From the NCBI GenBank assembly GCA_002172485.2, contig NHFP02000002.1, positions 1-59,765 of the forward strand: a DNA stretch of 59,765 bases, in the 5' to 3' direction. Below the pieces are notes generated by a model. It was not told the DNA's origin, made no database searches, and was given only the letters and a program-made list of their open reading frames with translations. Origin of the DNA: Crocinitomicaceae bacterium TMED114. Its GTDB lineage: Bacteria > Bacteroidota > Bacteroidia > Flavobacteriales_D > Sanyastnellaceae. Below are positions 41,775 through 49,949 of the stretch, one piece after another; positions within the stretch are counted from its first letter, which is position 1; each line of letters opens with the position of its first letter. Made by a program: the position numbers and the translations under genes.

Positions 41775-42425
41775 ATGGTACGTAAACCCAACATCCTGAT
41801 TCTCGGTGGCTCCCGAGCCACTACTGCACCGCAGCAACACCTCGAAGAGTTGGGTTGTGATGTGAGAACCGCCAGTAAGACCGCTGAGGCGGCCGGCATT
41901 TGTCTTTTCACTCCGCCCGACCTCGTTCTGGTCACGGAGCGCAACAATGGCCTCAAAGAGTTCTTGGAACAACTGAGCGCCCAAAACCGTTTGGCCATTC
42001 TCGACCTCGAGTTGGCATTGGCCAACGGCGAAGTGGAGAGTTCCTCTGCGGATCTCGAAGAACTCGTTACCAAAGCATTTGAAGAACTCGATTCAGTACA
42101 AGTTCGTCCCAAGCATTTCTTCACCAAGGTGGGCAACAAATTGCGCCGTATTCACCTCAACGATGTGCGCTTCATCGAGGTAGAAGGCAAGTACAGCGCC
42201 ATTCACGTAGGTGAGCGGAAGTACAATGTGAAGGCGAGTTTGAAGGATCTTCTGCTGAAGTTGCCTACGGAAGACTTTGTTCGCGTCAGCCGAAACTTCG
42301 TGATCAACATCGACCGGGTGACGCACATCGACACGTTTCAGTTTGTGATCAAGATTGATGAAGATGAGATTCCAATCTCACGAACTTATAAGGATGAGCT
42401 CATGAAGCGCATCCAATTGCTCTGA
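41775..42425 (+). CDS. LytTR-type transcriptional regulator with degenerate receiver domain
   Basis: A 216-residue DNA-binding regulator. The C-terminal LytTR domain (about 115-216) shows FFTKVGNKLRRIHLNDVRF, IEVEGKYSAIHV, DFVRVSRNFVIN and ISRTYKDEL, typical of Bacteroidetes LytR/AlgR regulators. The N-terminal 110 residues have the strand-helix rhythm of a receiver, but where the phospho-accepting Asp should be (VLLD-type strand) the sequence reads PDLVLVTE, so phosphorylation is unlikely. No histidine kinase gene is adjacent. ATG 41775 is divergent from clpS. A hairpin at 42491-42514 may end its transcript. Confidence 0.88.
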   Translation: MVRKPNILILGGSRATTAPQQHLEELGCDVRTASKTAEAAGICLFTPPDLVLVTERNNGLKEFLEQLSAQNRLAILDLELALANGEVESSSADLEELVTKAFEELDSVQVRPKHFFTKVGNKLRRIHLNDVRFIEVEGKYSAIHVGERKYNVKASLKDLLLKLPTEDFVRVSRNFVINIDRVTHIDTFQFVIKIDEDEIPISRTYKDELMKRIQLL

Positions 42426-42426
42426 T

Positions 42427-42819
42427 TCAACGCCAGGCAACGCCTGCCCAACGCCATTGACGGCTTTCCATTTCGGATTCGCCTTCCCGCAAACAGCCCC
42501 GAAAGGGGCTGTTTCGGTATATGGACCACCCCGATTCCAGCGTGCAGGCTACAAACCATTCGTGACGGCGCTGCCACCAGGGACAAGCCACAGGCTTCAG
42601 CACATCCCCTTCGTGTAGCCAACGGCCATCCACATCTTGCAAGCCGCTGCAACGGTCGCGTTCAGTCCAATCGATTCGCCGTCCCGACCACCACAAGCCA
42701 TCCCGGCTAAAGAAGGTTTGTCCAGTCATCTCCTCACGCATCCATCCCACAACCCGATCCCCGCGTCTCAGGCGAAATCGGATGACATCCTTCACTGGGG
42801 TCAATCGCTGTGGTTTCAC
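42427..42819 (-). CDS. YopX-like small protein
   Basis: A 130-residue protein. The centre, CSGLQDVDGRWLHEGDVLKP (about 58-77), matches the YopX-domain pattern tGlkDknGkeiyEGDiv, usually seen in phage or mobile-element proteins of unknown function. It is tryptophan- and arginine-rich and has no signal peptide. GTG 42819 is the only plausible start. Its stop is 1 nt from the stop of the convergent LytTR gene, and the last 30 codons contain a perfect hairpin. The context is otherwise housekeeping, so this may be a domesticated gene. Confidence 0.55.
   Translation of the reverse strand: MKPQRLTPVKDVIRFRLRRGDRVVGWMREEMTGQTFFSRDGLWWSGRRIDWTERDRCSGLQDVDGRWLHEGDVLKPVACPWWQRRHEWFVACTLESGWSIYRNSPFRGCLREGESEMESRQWRWAGVAWR
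42491..42514. terminator. Perfect 10-bp hairpin with GAAA loop
   Basis: AAACAGCCCC and GGGGCTGTTT are perfectly complementary and flank a GAAA tetraloop. The A-tract/T-tract edges make it a possible bidirectional terminator, 65 nt after the LytTR stop. It lies inside the last codons of the YopX-like gene on the other strand. The T-tract is only three bases, so termination strength is uncertain. Confidence 0.55.
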
Positions 42820-42903
42820 AGTCTTTCAACCCCCCACAACCGCTTCGGTTCAACGCGGGGGATGAAGCCCGTGGAAAGTGGCCCACATCGCCTGACTACG
42901 GAA

Positions 42904-42911
42904 TAAATTTG
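42904..42911 (+). promoter_or_regulatory. -7 element TAAATTTG directly before glnS
   Basis: An exact TAnnTTTG match ends 4 nt before the glnS ATG, in the context TAAATTTGCACCATG. Transcription from it would begin at or very near the start codon, giving a leaderless or nearly leaderless mRNA. No good -33 TTG is visible. Confidence 0.4.
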
Positions 42912-42915
42912 CACC

Positions 42916-44613
42916 ATGTCCGACCCTGCTCGTTCTGAACGCCCCTCCACCGAAGGCGATCGCCCTTCGCTCCACTTCATTGAACAGATCATCGCGGATG
43001 ACCTCGCTTCAGGCAAGCATGGGCAAATCCACACGCGCTTCCCGCCAGAGCCCAATGGCCATCTCCACATCGGGCATGCCAAAGCCATTTGTCTGAGTTT
43101 CGGCCTCGCCGAGAAGTACAAGGGCCTGGTCAACCTTCGCTTTGACGACACCAACCCTGAGAAGGAAAGCCAAGAATACGTGGCCGCCATCCGCCGCGAT
43201 GTGCAATGGCTGGGCTACAAATGGAATGGGGGAGAACACTACACCAGCGATTACTTTGATCAACTGCACGCATTTGCCGTTGATCTCATCCGCAAGGGGA
43301 AAGCCTACGTCGACCACCAAAGTGCGGAGGACATGGCCGCTCAGAAGGGCACTCCGACCCAACCTGGCACCAACAGTCCTTACCGCGACCGCAGTGTCGA
43401 GGAAAACCTGCAGCTCTTCGAAGAAATGCGGGGCGGAGTCCATCCCGATGGCCATTGTGTGCTCAGGGCCAAAATCGACATGGCGCATCCCAACATGCAC
43501 ATGCGGGATCCTTTGATTTACCGCATCAAACGGTCCCATCACCACCGGACGGGAGACGATTGGTGCATTTATCCGATGTACGACTTCGCACACGGACAAA
43601 GCGACGCCATCGAAGGCATCACGCACTCCCTGTGCACCCTCGAATTCGAAGTGCACCGCCCGCTTTATGAGTGGTTCATCGAACAACTCGAGATTTTCCC
43701 GAGCCGACAGATCGAATTCGCCCGGCTCAACCTCGATCACACCATCATGTCCAAGCGCAAACTCCTGCGCCTCGTCGAGGAGGGACATGTCGATGGTTGG
43801 GACGATCCGCGCATGCCCACCATCAGTGGTCTGCGCCGTCGGGGCTTTACCCCCGAATCCATCCGCACCTTTTGCGATCGCGTCGGCATCGCCAAACGCG
43901 AGAATGTCATCGACTTCGGACTGCTGGAATGGGCACTCCGGGATCACCTGAATCGCACCGCCATGCGCGCCATGGCCGTGCTGGATCCCATCAAGCTGGT
44001 CATCACGAATTACCCGGAGGGACAAACGGAAGACCTGCCCTCCGAAAACAACCCCGAAGACCCCACCGCTGGAACGCGCACGATGCCATTCAGCCGCGAG
44101 CTTTGGATGGAGCGGGACGACTTCCGTGAGGAAGCCAACCGGAAGTGGTTCCGCCTCGCTCCGGGCAAGACGGTGCGCCTCAAATCCGCCTTCATCGTCC
44201 GCTATGTCCACCACATCGTCGGCGAAGACGGACGGGTAGAGGAGGTGCATGTGGAGTATTTCCCGGACAGCCGAAGCGGGTCTGACACGAGTGGCATCAA
44301 AGCCAAGGGCACCTTGCATTGGGTCAACGCGGCCACGGCCATCGACGCGGAAGTCCGGCTCTACAACCGGTTGTTCTCTGATCCGAATCCCGACGGGCAT
44401 GAAGGACGGGACTTCACCGAATTCCTAAATCCCGACAGCCTCGAAATCCGCAAGGGATGCAAGCTCGAGCCCTCTTTGACGCATGCAGAAATGGGCACGC
44501 CCTATCAGTTCACGCGATTGGGGTATTTCTCACTCGATGAAATGCAAAGTCAGGAAGTTGGACACCCGGTGTGGAACCGCTCGGTGACCCTCAAGGACGG
44601 CTGGAAGGGCTGA
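42916..44613 (+). CDS. glnS: Glutaminyl-tRNA synthetase
   Basis: A 565-residue class I aminoacyl-tRNA synthetase that charges tRNA-Gln. The ATP-binding signature is FPPEPNGHLHIGHAK with HIGH at 51-54, and the KMSKS equivalent is IMSKRKLL near 277-284. RFDDTNPEKE (about 75-84) and HTRFPPEPNG are GlnRS-specific variants. The C-terminal anticodon-binding beta-barrels (about 350-565) are complete. The gene is monocistronic. It overlaps the convergent cca gene by 23 nt at the 3' end. Confidence 0.97.
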   Translation: MSDPARSERPSTEGDRPSLHFIEQIIADDLASGKHGQIHTRFPPEPNGHLHIGHAKAICLSFGLAEKYKGLVNLRFDDTNPEKESQEYVAAIRRDVQWLGYKWNGGEHYTSDYFDQLHAFAVDLIRKGKAYVDHQSAEDMAAQKGTPTQPGTNSPYRDRSVEENLQLFEEMRGGVHPDGHCVLRAKIDMAHPNMHMRDPLIYRIKRSHHHRTGDDWCIYPMYDFAHGQSDAIEGITHSLCTLEFEVHRPLYEWFIEQLEIFPSRQIEFARLNLDHTIMSKRKLLRLVEEGHVDGWDDPRMPTISGLRRRGFTPESIRTFCDRVGIAKRENVIDFGLLEWALRDHLNRTAMRAMAVLDPIKLVITNYPEGQTEDLPSENNPEDPTAGTRTMPFSRELWMERDDFREEANRKWFRLAPGKTVRLKSAFIVRYVHHIVGEDGRVEEVHVEYFPDSRSGSDTSGIKAKGTLHWVNAATAIDAEVRLYNRLFSDPNPDGHEGRDFTEFLNPDSLEIRKGCKLEPSLTHAEMGTPYQFTRLGYFSLDEMQSQEVGHPVWNRSVTLKDGWKG

Positions 44614-46105
44614 TCTCCAAGGTCTCCAACCAAGCGTCAAAGGTGTCTCGGGCCCCTTTTTCGTTGAACTCACCCTCCCTTCTGCGCGCTTGAATGTCCT
44701 TCCAAGCCTCGAGAATGCGCGGTCCGTATTCCTCCATCAGTGCCCGGGCGGCTGCGGGATCGTTGTCGATGTGCCCATCGAGAATGGCGTCCTTGATCAC
44801 ATTCTTGATGGCTCCGATGGGACGGCAGGGGGGAATGCCAAAATGGGACATGATGTCCTCTCCACTGACTGGAGGCTGAAAGTTCCGGACCCGGTCCTTT
44901 TCCTCGACCTCCACCAGCTTTCGCACCACCACCTCGTAGTTCCGGAGGTAGCGCTCCACCTTCGCCTCATTCTTAGACGTGATGTCGGCCCGGGCGAGCA
45001 TCATCAAATCGTCCACATCGTCACCGGCTTCGAACAGCAGACGCCGGACCGCCGAGTCGGTCACCTCCTCTTTGGTGAGGGCGATGGGACGAAGGTGAAG
45101 CAGGACCAGCTTCTGCACGTACTTCATCTGGTGATCCAGCGGAAGCTTCAGGCGCTTGAAGATCTTGGGGACCATCTGAGCACCGCGGTCCTCGTGTCCA
45201 TGGAATGTCCAACCGTGATCCGGGTGAAACCGTTTGGTGGGCGGCTTGGCGATGTCGTGCAACAGCGCTGCCCAGCGGAGCCACAGCTTGTCACTCACCG
45301 CGGCCACATTGTCCACGACCTCCAAGGTGTGGTAGAAGTTGTCTTTGTGGCCGATGCCGTTGCGCCGCTCAACCCCCTTGAGCGCCACCATTTCGGGGAA
45401 GAATTGGTGGAGCAACCGGGTACGCAGCATCAGCTTGAAGCCTAAACTGGGCTTGCGAGAGAGGAGGACCTTATTGAGTTCGACGTGAATGCGCTCGGCC
45501 GAGATGATCTCCAAGCGGGTGGCGTTCCGTGAAATGGCAGCCAAGCTCTCCTCTTCGATTCGGAAACCGAGCTGGGAAGCGAATCGGACCGCCCGCAACA
45601 TCCGCAGCGGATCGTCGCTGTACGTCACATCCGGATCCAGCGGGGTTCGGATGGTCCGGTTCTCCAAGTCCTTCAATCCTCCGAAAGGGTCCACCAATTC
45701 GCCAAAGCCCTCCGCATTGAGGCGCAACGCCAGCGCATTGATGGTGAAGTCCCGACGATTCTGATCGTCTTCGATGGTGCCGTCTTCGACCATCGGCTTG
45801 CGGCTGCCGCGCTGGTAAGACTCCTTTCGGGCCCCGACGAATTCGACCTCCAGGTCCCCCGACTTGAACATGGCCGTCCCAAAATTCTTGAACACCGACA
45901 CCTTGCCGGCCTGGAGTGCTTTGGCTGTGGCCTTGGCCAATTCGATGCCGCTGCCCTCCACGACGATGTCGATGTCCTTGCACGGACGGTTGAGGAGCAA
46001 GTCCCGAACAAACCCTCCGATGGCAAAAGCCTGCTGGCCTTTGCGGTCCGCTTCCTCACCCACGGCCCTGAACACCGGGTGCTGCAGTTCCTTGGCGAAA
46101 TTCAC
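44591..46105 (-). CDS. cca: CCA tRNA nucleotidyltransferase with HD domain
   Basis: A 504-residue class II nucleotidyltransferase that adds or repairs the 3' CCA end of tRNA. The head domain shows AIGGFVRDLLL (28-38) and the catalytic DxD in KDIDIVV (D44, D46); NRRDFTINALAL (about 116-127) is the second signature. The neck domain has DPLRMLRAVRFASQLGF. A C-terminal HD phosphohydrolase domain has LLHDIAKPPTKRF. The length and HD domain fit the CCA/poly(A) polymerase forms of Bacteroidetes; poly(A) polymerase activity cannot be excluded. The start overlaps the sua5 stop by 4 nt. Confidence 0.93.
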   Translation of the reverse strand: MNFAKELQHPVFRAVGEEADRKGQQAFAIGGFVRDLLLNRPCKDIDIVVEGSGIELAKATAKALQAGKVSVFKNFGTAMFKSGDLEVEFVGARKESYQRGSRKPMVEDGTIEDDQNRRDFTINALALRLNAEGFGELVDPFGGLKDLENRTIRTPLDPDVTYSDDPLRMLRAVRFASQLGFRIEEESLAAISRNATRLEIISAERIHVELNKVLLSRKPSLGFKLMLRTRLLHQFFPEMVALKGVERRNGIGHKDNFYHTLEVVDNVAAVSDKLWLRWAALLHDIAKPPTKRFHPDHGWTFHGHEDRGAQMVPKIFKRLKLPLDHQMKYVQKLVLLHLRPIALTKEEVTDSAVRRLLFEAGDDVDDLMMLARADITSKNEAKVERYLRNYEVVVRKLVEVEEKDRVRNFQPPVSGEDIMSHFGIPPCRPIGAIKNVIKDAILDGHIDNDPAAARALMEEYGPRILEAWKDIQARRREGEFNEKGARDTFDAWLETLEISPSSRP

Positions 46106-46704
46106 GGGCGCAAGATGTTGATTCGTCCAGCCGCATCCAGCTTGACCATGCTCGATGAAGCACTTCCCTTGCGGTCCCGGCCCGTCACGCAGACGTGGTC
46201 GACTCCTTCCCGGATGGCCTTGGGGATTTCCGAAAAATGTCCTGGGGTCGGTTGGCCGGTCAAGTTGGCCGAAGTGCTCACGAGGGGCACGTCAATTCCC
46301 CGCAGAATGAACTGCAGGAACGGATCGTGCACGACACGGATGGCGAGGCTGCCGTCTTCAGCGAGCAGGGCAGGGGCCACGCCCCGTCCACCAGGAAGGA
46401 CCAATGTCATGGGCCGACTCTCCGGACTGCCTCCCTCACGAAGCAGGTCCCAGGCGATTTCGGGTACTGGATTCGCATACTCCTCCAACAACCCTTCCGC
46501 ATCCACCAGGACCAAGGAGGGCTGTCCACCAGGGCGCTCCTTGATCTTGTACAGCTTGTCCAGTGCCTCGGCATCGTCCGCACGGCATCCCAGTCCCCAC
46601 ACCGTGTCCGTCGGATAGAGTACCACACCTCCGGCCTTCAATGCACGCACAGTCTGGATGGCATCCTCACGCCACGGCGCGTTCTTCAGTGTTTTAGGCG
46701 CCAC
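46102..46704 (-). CDS. Threonylcarbamoyl-AMP synthase (Sua5/YciO/YrdC family)
   Basis: A 200-residue YrdC-fold enzyme that makes threonylcarbamoyl-adenylate for t6A37 tRNA modification. Signatures are VVLYPTDTVWGLGC (27-40), the KxR motif in KIKERPGGQPSLVLV (K55, R57), IRVVHDPF and VSTSANLTG (about 146-154). It lacks the C-terminal Sua5 domain, so TsaC-like is the best description. GTG 46704 overlaps the purC end by 19 nt. MtaB, elsewhere in the window, acts on the same t6A nucleotide one step later. Confidence 0.9.
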   Translation of the reverse strand: MAPKTLKNAPWREDAIQTVRALKAGGVVLYPTDTVWGLGCRADDAEALDKLYKIKERPGGQPSLVLVDAEGLLEEYANPVPEIAWDLLREGGSPESRPMTLVLPGGRGVAPALLAEDGSLAIRVVHDPFLQFILRGIDVPLVSTSANLTGQPTPGHFSEIPKAIREGVDHVCVTGRDRKGSASSSMVKLDAAGRINILRP

Positions 46705-47648
46705 GTCTCCACATTCTCTTGAATCCGAAGCACCGTATCGGTTTCCTCCGGACGGATGAATTCAAGGCCGGTCACCTGCTCATACAATCCGATGTAGCGG
46801 TCGGTCACCGATTGGACGAACGCGTCCGTCATCTCCGGAATCGATTGGCCCTCCTGTCCCATGAAGCCACCTTCAATCAGCCACTCCCGAACAAATTCCT
46901 TGCTCAACTGGGCTTGCGGGGATCCTGCGGCTTGACGTTCCTCAAATCCTTCAAGGTGGAAGTAGCGGCTGCTATCGGGCGTGTGTACCTCATCCATCAG
47001 CATGAGTTCACCTTCGTGCAATCCAAATTCGTACTTGGTGTCGACCAGGATCAATCCGCGTTCTGCAGCCATCTGCTGTCCCCGTGCAAACAAGGCCCGG
47101 GTGACCCGCTCCATCTCGCGGTAGAGCGGCTCCGGCACAATGCCCTGTGCAAGGATGTCCGCCTCACTGATGTCCTCATCGTGGCCTTCCTCCGCTTTGG
47201 TGGCTGGTGTGATGATGGGCTGGGGAAAGGCATCGTGCTCTTTCATCCCTTCGGGCAACGGCAAACCGCACAGGGTGCGGCCTCCATCCCGGTATGTTCG
47301 CCATGCATGCCCGGTCAGGTGACCGCGGATCACCATCTCGAGTCGAATGGGCTCACACCGTCGGCCAATGGCCACGTTGGGGTCTGGCGCATCCTCCAAC
47401 CAAGTGGGCACGATGTCGGAGACGGCACGCAACATGTGCGATGCCAGTTGATTGAGCACCTGCCCCTTGAAGGGAATCGGCCGCGGAAGCACCACATCAA
47501 ACGCGGAGATGCGGTCGCTGGCGACCATCAACAAACGGCCATCCTCAAGGGTATGGACGTCGCGGACCTTGCCGCGGTAGAACTGGGTTTCTCCCTCGAA
47601 GTGCAGCTGCTGCTCATACAGGGGAGTCGGGTGGACGGTCGTGTTCAT
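46686..47648 (-). CDS. purC: Phosphoribosylaminoimidazole-succinocarboxamide synthase
   Basis: A 320-residue purine-pathway enzyme that ligates aspartate to CAIR to form SAICAR. Family motifs are YRGKVRDVH (about 24-32), MVASDRISAFDVVLP (about 41-55), VIRGHLTGHAWRTY, LILVDTKYEFGLHEGELMLM and DEVHTPDSSRYF. The length and eukaryote/Bacteroidetes-like insertions are normal. ATG 47648 overlaps the phoH stop by 4 nt. It is the second gene of the phoH-purC-sua5-cca operon. Confidence 0.96.
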   Translation of the reverse strand: MNTTVHPTPLYEQQLHFEGETQFYRGKVRDVHTLEDGRLLMVASDRISAFDVVLPRPIPFKGQVLNQLASHMLRAVSDIVPTWLEDAPDPNVAIGRRCEPIRLEMVIRGHLTGHAWRTYRDGGRTLCGLPLPEGMKEHDAFPQPIITPATKAEEGHDEDISEADILAQGIVPEPLYREMERVTRALFARGQQMAAERGLILVDTKYEFGLHEGELMLMDEVHTPDSSRYFHLEGFEERQAAGSPQAQLSKEFVREWLIEGGFMGQEGQSIPEMTDAFVQSVTDRYIGLYEQVTGLEFIRPEETDTVLRIQENVETWRLKH

Positions 47649-48715
47649 GATTCCGGCGCCGCAATATCGGGAGCGTTGTGGTCATCCTCCTCGTTCGACG
47701 TCTCTTCCCGATGCCACTTCTTGGGGGGAACCGCACCGATGGAGGGCCCCATGCCACCCTCGTTGCCTTTGGACTCCTCGGTTTCGAAAGCTTCGATCAC
47801 CCGTTTCACGAGCGCGTGGCGCACCACGTCCGCTCCCGTCAGTTCGACAAAGGAAAGCCCTTCGACACCCCGAAGTACACGGCGTGCGAACCGCAATCCG
47901 CTTTCCTGCTTTCGAGGAAGGTCCACCTGGGAGGCGTCGCCTGTGACGATGAATGTCGCCGACTTTCCCATTCGGGTGAGAAACATTTTCATCTGCGCCA
48001 CCGTGGCATTCTGCGCCTCGTCCAGGATCACGAATGCCTTGTCGAGGGTCCGACCGCGCATGAAAGCGAGCGGGGCGATTTCAATGACACCCTTCTCCAA
48101 GTGATCCGCCACGCGGTCATAGGGCAGCATGTCCGTCAAGGCATCGTACAAAGGCTGCATGTAGGGGTCCAGCTTCTCTTTGAGGTCGCCAGGTAGAAAA
48201 CCGAGGTTCTCCCCAGCTTCCACTGCCGGGCGCGTCATGATGATGCGCCGGACACGCTTCTCCTTGAGGGCCTGCACAGCCAAGGCCACTGCAGTGTACG
48301 TCTTGCCAGATCCGGCAGGTCCAATCGCGAACACCATGTCGTTCTTCCGCACGGCCTCTACCAGCTTGCGCTGGTTCGGGGTCCTGGCGGTGACACGCAA
48401 TCCACCGGGTCCATACACCAAGGTATCGTCGTCTGAAGCGGATTTGCGAATGGCTGCTCCATCCTCTCGGATCAAGTGCTCCATGTCGTCCTCCTCCAAC
48501 TTGCCATACCGCTCCATGTGCCACATGAGCAGCTCCCATTTCGCGGCAAACACATCCAAGTCATCCTTGGCGCCCATGGCCTTGACCTCATTGCCCCTCC
48601 CCACCAATTTGAGCTTGGGGAAATGCGACTTCAGGGTGGCAAACTTTCGGTGTCCGACGCCAAAGAATTCGAGGGGCATCATGTCCGGCAAAGTGAAACG
48701 GCGTTCAGAGGCCAT
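47645..48715 (-). CDS. PhoH family ATPase
   Basis: A 356-residue P-loop ATPase of the PhoH/YbeZ type. The N-terminal region (about 1-95) resembles the YbeZ KH-like part. Walker A is GPAGSGKT (132-139), Walker B is AFVILDEAQN, and the sensor-like block TGDASQVDLPR follows. The last 45 residues are polar and probably disordered. YbeZ-type PhoH proteins are linked to rRNA maturation with YbeY; ybeY is not adjacent here. It heads the phoH-purC-sua5-cca operon, with a -7 element 40 nt upstream. Confidence 0.92.
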   Translation of the reverse strand: MASERRFTLPDMMPLEFFGVGHRKFATLKSHFPKLKLVGRGNEVKAMGAKDDLDVFAAKWELLMWHMERYGKLEEDDMEHLIREDGAAIRKSASDDDTLVYGPGGLRVTARTPNQRKLVEAVRKNDMVFAIGPAGSGKTYTAVALAVQALKEKRVRRIIMTRPAVEAGENLGFLPGDLKEKLDPYMQPLYDALTDMLPYDRVADHLEKGVIEIAPLAFMRGRTLDKAFVILDEAQNATVAQMKMFLTRMGKSATFIVTGDASQVDLPRKQESGLRFARRVLRGVEGLSFVELTGADVVRHALVKRVIEAFETEESKGNEGGMGPSIGAVPPKKWHREETSNEEDDHNAPDIAAPES

Positions 48716-48754
48716 GGATTCGGGGCAGAGTGGGGAGAAGTTTCATTGGAAGTA

Positions 48755-48762
48755 CAAAGCTA
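48755..48762 (-). promoter_or_regulatory. -7 element TAGCTTTG for the phoH operon
   Basis: On the minus strand this reads TAGCTTTG followed by TACT, identical over 12 bases to the clpS promoter element. It sits 39 nt upstream of the phoH ATG, a good distance for a short leader. No exact -33 TTG is seen. Confidence 0.45.
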
Positions 48763-48793
48763 CTCCGCCCGTGTTGCGGATTTTTGAAAGGCG

Positions 48794-49639
48794 ATGAGCA
48801 CTTCGGAATCCGGACCCCGCATTGTGACCCTGACCTCCGATTACGGAGCGGACAGCCTCTACACGGCGGCCATGAAGGCGGCCATCATAAAACACGACCC
48901 TTCCGTCAGAATCGTCGACATCACCCATGGCATCCGGCCATTCGACACCAACCAAGCGGCGTTTGCCCTGCGGACCACGGCAGACCACTTCCCCAAAGGC
49001 ACCGTCCACATCATCGCCGTCAACACCAACCCAGCCGAAGACTACGTGCACAAAGTCATGGAGCTCGGTGGCCAATTCTACGTCGGACTCGATGACGGAA
49101 TTTTCAGTTTGATCGCCGATCGCGAGCCCGATGCACTGCACGACATCTCGGTTCCCTCCGAGAGCGACATCCTGACGTTTCCCGAGCGGCACGTCTTCGT
49201 TCAAGTGGCATGCCATCTGGTCCAAGGTGGGGTTCCCGCCGTGATTGGCCCCAAATCCAACGGCTGGATGGACAGCGAATGGCAACGGCCGCTTCAAGGC
49301 GCAGACTACCTGCAGGGCGTGATCCTGCATGTCGACAGCTTCGGCAACCTCGTGACCAACATCGACCAACGCCTCTTCAAGGAGGTTGGAAAGGAGCGCC
49401 CGTTCAACATTCCGTTGCGTGCAGCACGGATGAATGTCACCAAGATTCACCGGGCCTATTCCGAGGTTCCAAGCGGAGAGCGGGTGGCCCTGTTCAATCA
49501 CATGGGCCTGCTGGAGATCGCCATCTACCACGGTGCAGACGGCAGTGGCGGCGGAGCGAGTCAGCTGTTTGGCCTGAAGGTGGGCGACACCGTACGCATC
49601 GAGTTTGACAATGCAGCCCAAGTGGGCAGCCTCCTCTGA
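48794..49639 (+). CDS. SAM hydroxide adenosyltransferase / SAM hydrolase (DUF62)
   Basis: A 281-residue protein of the DUF62 family, whose members hydrolyse S-adenosylmethionine to adenosine and methionine (or halogenate it in rare relatives). The N-terminal domain shows VTLTSDYGADSLYTAAMKA (about 11-29; Asp16 in SDYG), DITHGIRPFD (about 42-51) and VNTNP. The C-terminal domain contains HVDSFGNLVTNI and NHMGLLEIA. It lacks the extra loop of fluorinases, so hydroxide use is expected. It diverges from phoH, and the ABM-domain gene follows 1 nt later. Confidence 0.9.
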   Translation: MSTSESGPRIVTLTSDYGADSLYTAAMKAAIIKHDPSVRIVDITHGIRPFDTNQAAFALRTTADHFPKGTVHIIAVNTNPAEDYVHKVMELGGQFYVGLDDGIFSLIADREPDALHDISVPSESDILTFPERHVFVQVACHLVQGGVPAVIGPKSNGWMDSEWQRPLQGADYLQGVILHVDSFGNLVTNIDQRLFKEVGKERPFNIPLRAARMNVTKIHRAYSEVPSGERVALFNHMGLLEIAIYHGADGSGGGASQLFGLKVGDTVRIEFDNAAQVGSLL

Positions 49640-49640
49640 G

Positions 49641-49934
49641 ATGATCCTGCGCACCGTCCACATGACCTTCCAGCCGGAGTCGGTCTCCGCTTTTCTCGCC
49701 TTGTTCGAGCGCCATCGGGACGACATCGCCGGACAGCCTGGCTGCCATTCCGTGCTACTGATTCAAGACCCCGGTGCGCCGCACCGGATGGGCACGGTCA
49801 GCGTCTGGGAAGGTGAGGAGGCGCTCAATGCCTATCGCCACAGCGACTTGTTTGGCGAAGTCTGGCCTGCCACGAAAGCTTTGTTTGCAGAACCACCGGT
49901 CGCCAAGACCCACTCCCTGCTTTGGGCAACCTAA
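49641..49934 (+). CDS. ABM-domain protein (antibiotic biosynthesis monooxygenase fold)
   Basis: A 97-residue dimeric alpha/beta-barrel protein. HMTFQPESVSAFLALFERH (about 7-25), IAGQPGCHSVLLIQD, VSVWEGEEALNAYRHS and FGEVWPATKALFAEPP match the ABM superfamily, which includes quinone monooxygenases and IsdG-type heme degraders. No catalytic residues specific to one subfamily are evident. ATG 49641 lies 1 nt after the DUF62 stop; the longer upstream frame is rejected. Role unknown. Confidence 0.88.
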   Translation: MILRTVHMTFQPESVSAFLALFERHRDDIAGQPGCHSVLLIQDPGAPHRMGTVSVWEGEEALNAYRHSDLFGEVWPATKALFAEPPVAKTHSLLWAT

Positions 49935-49949
49935 TTTCGAGCTCGATTC

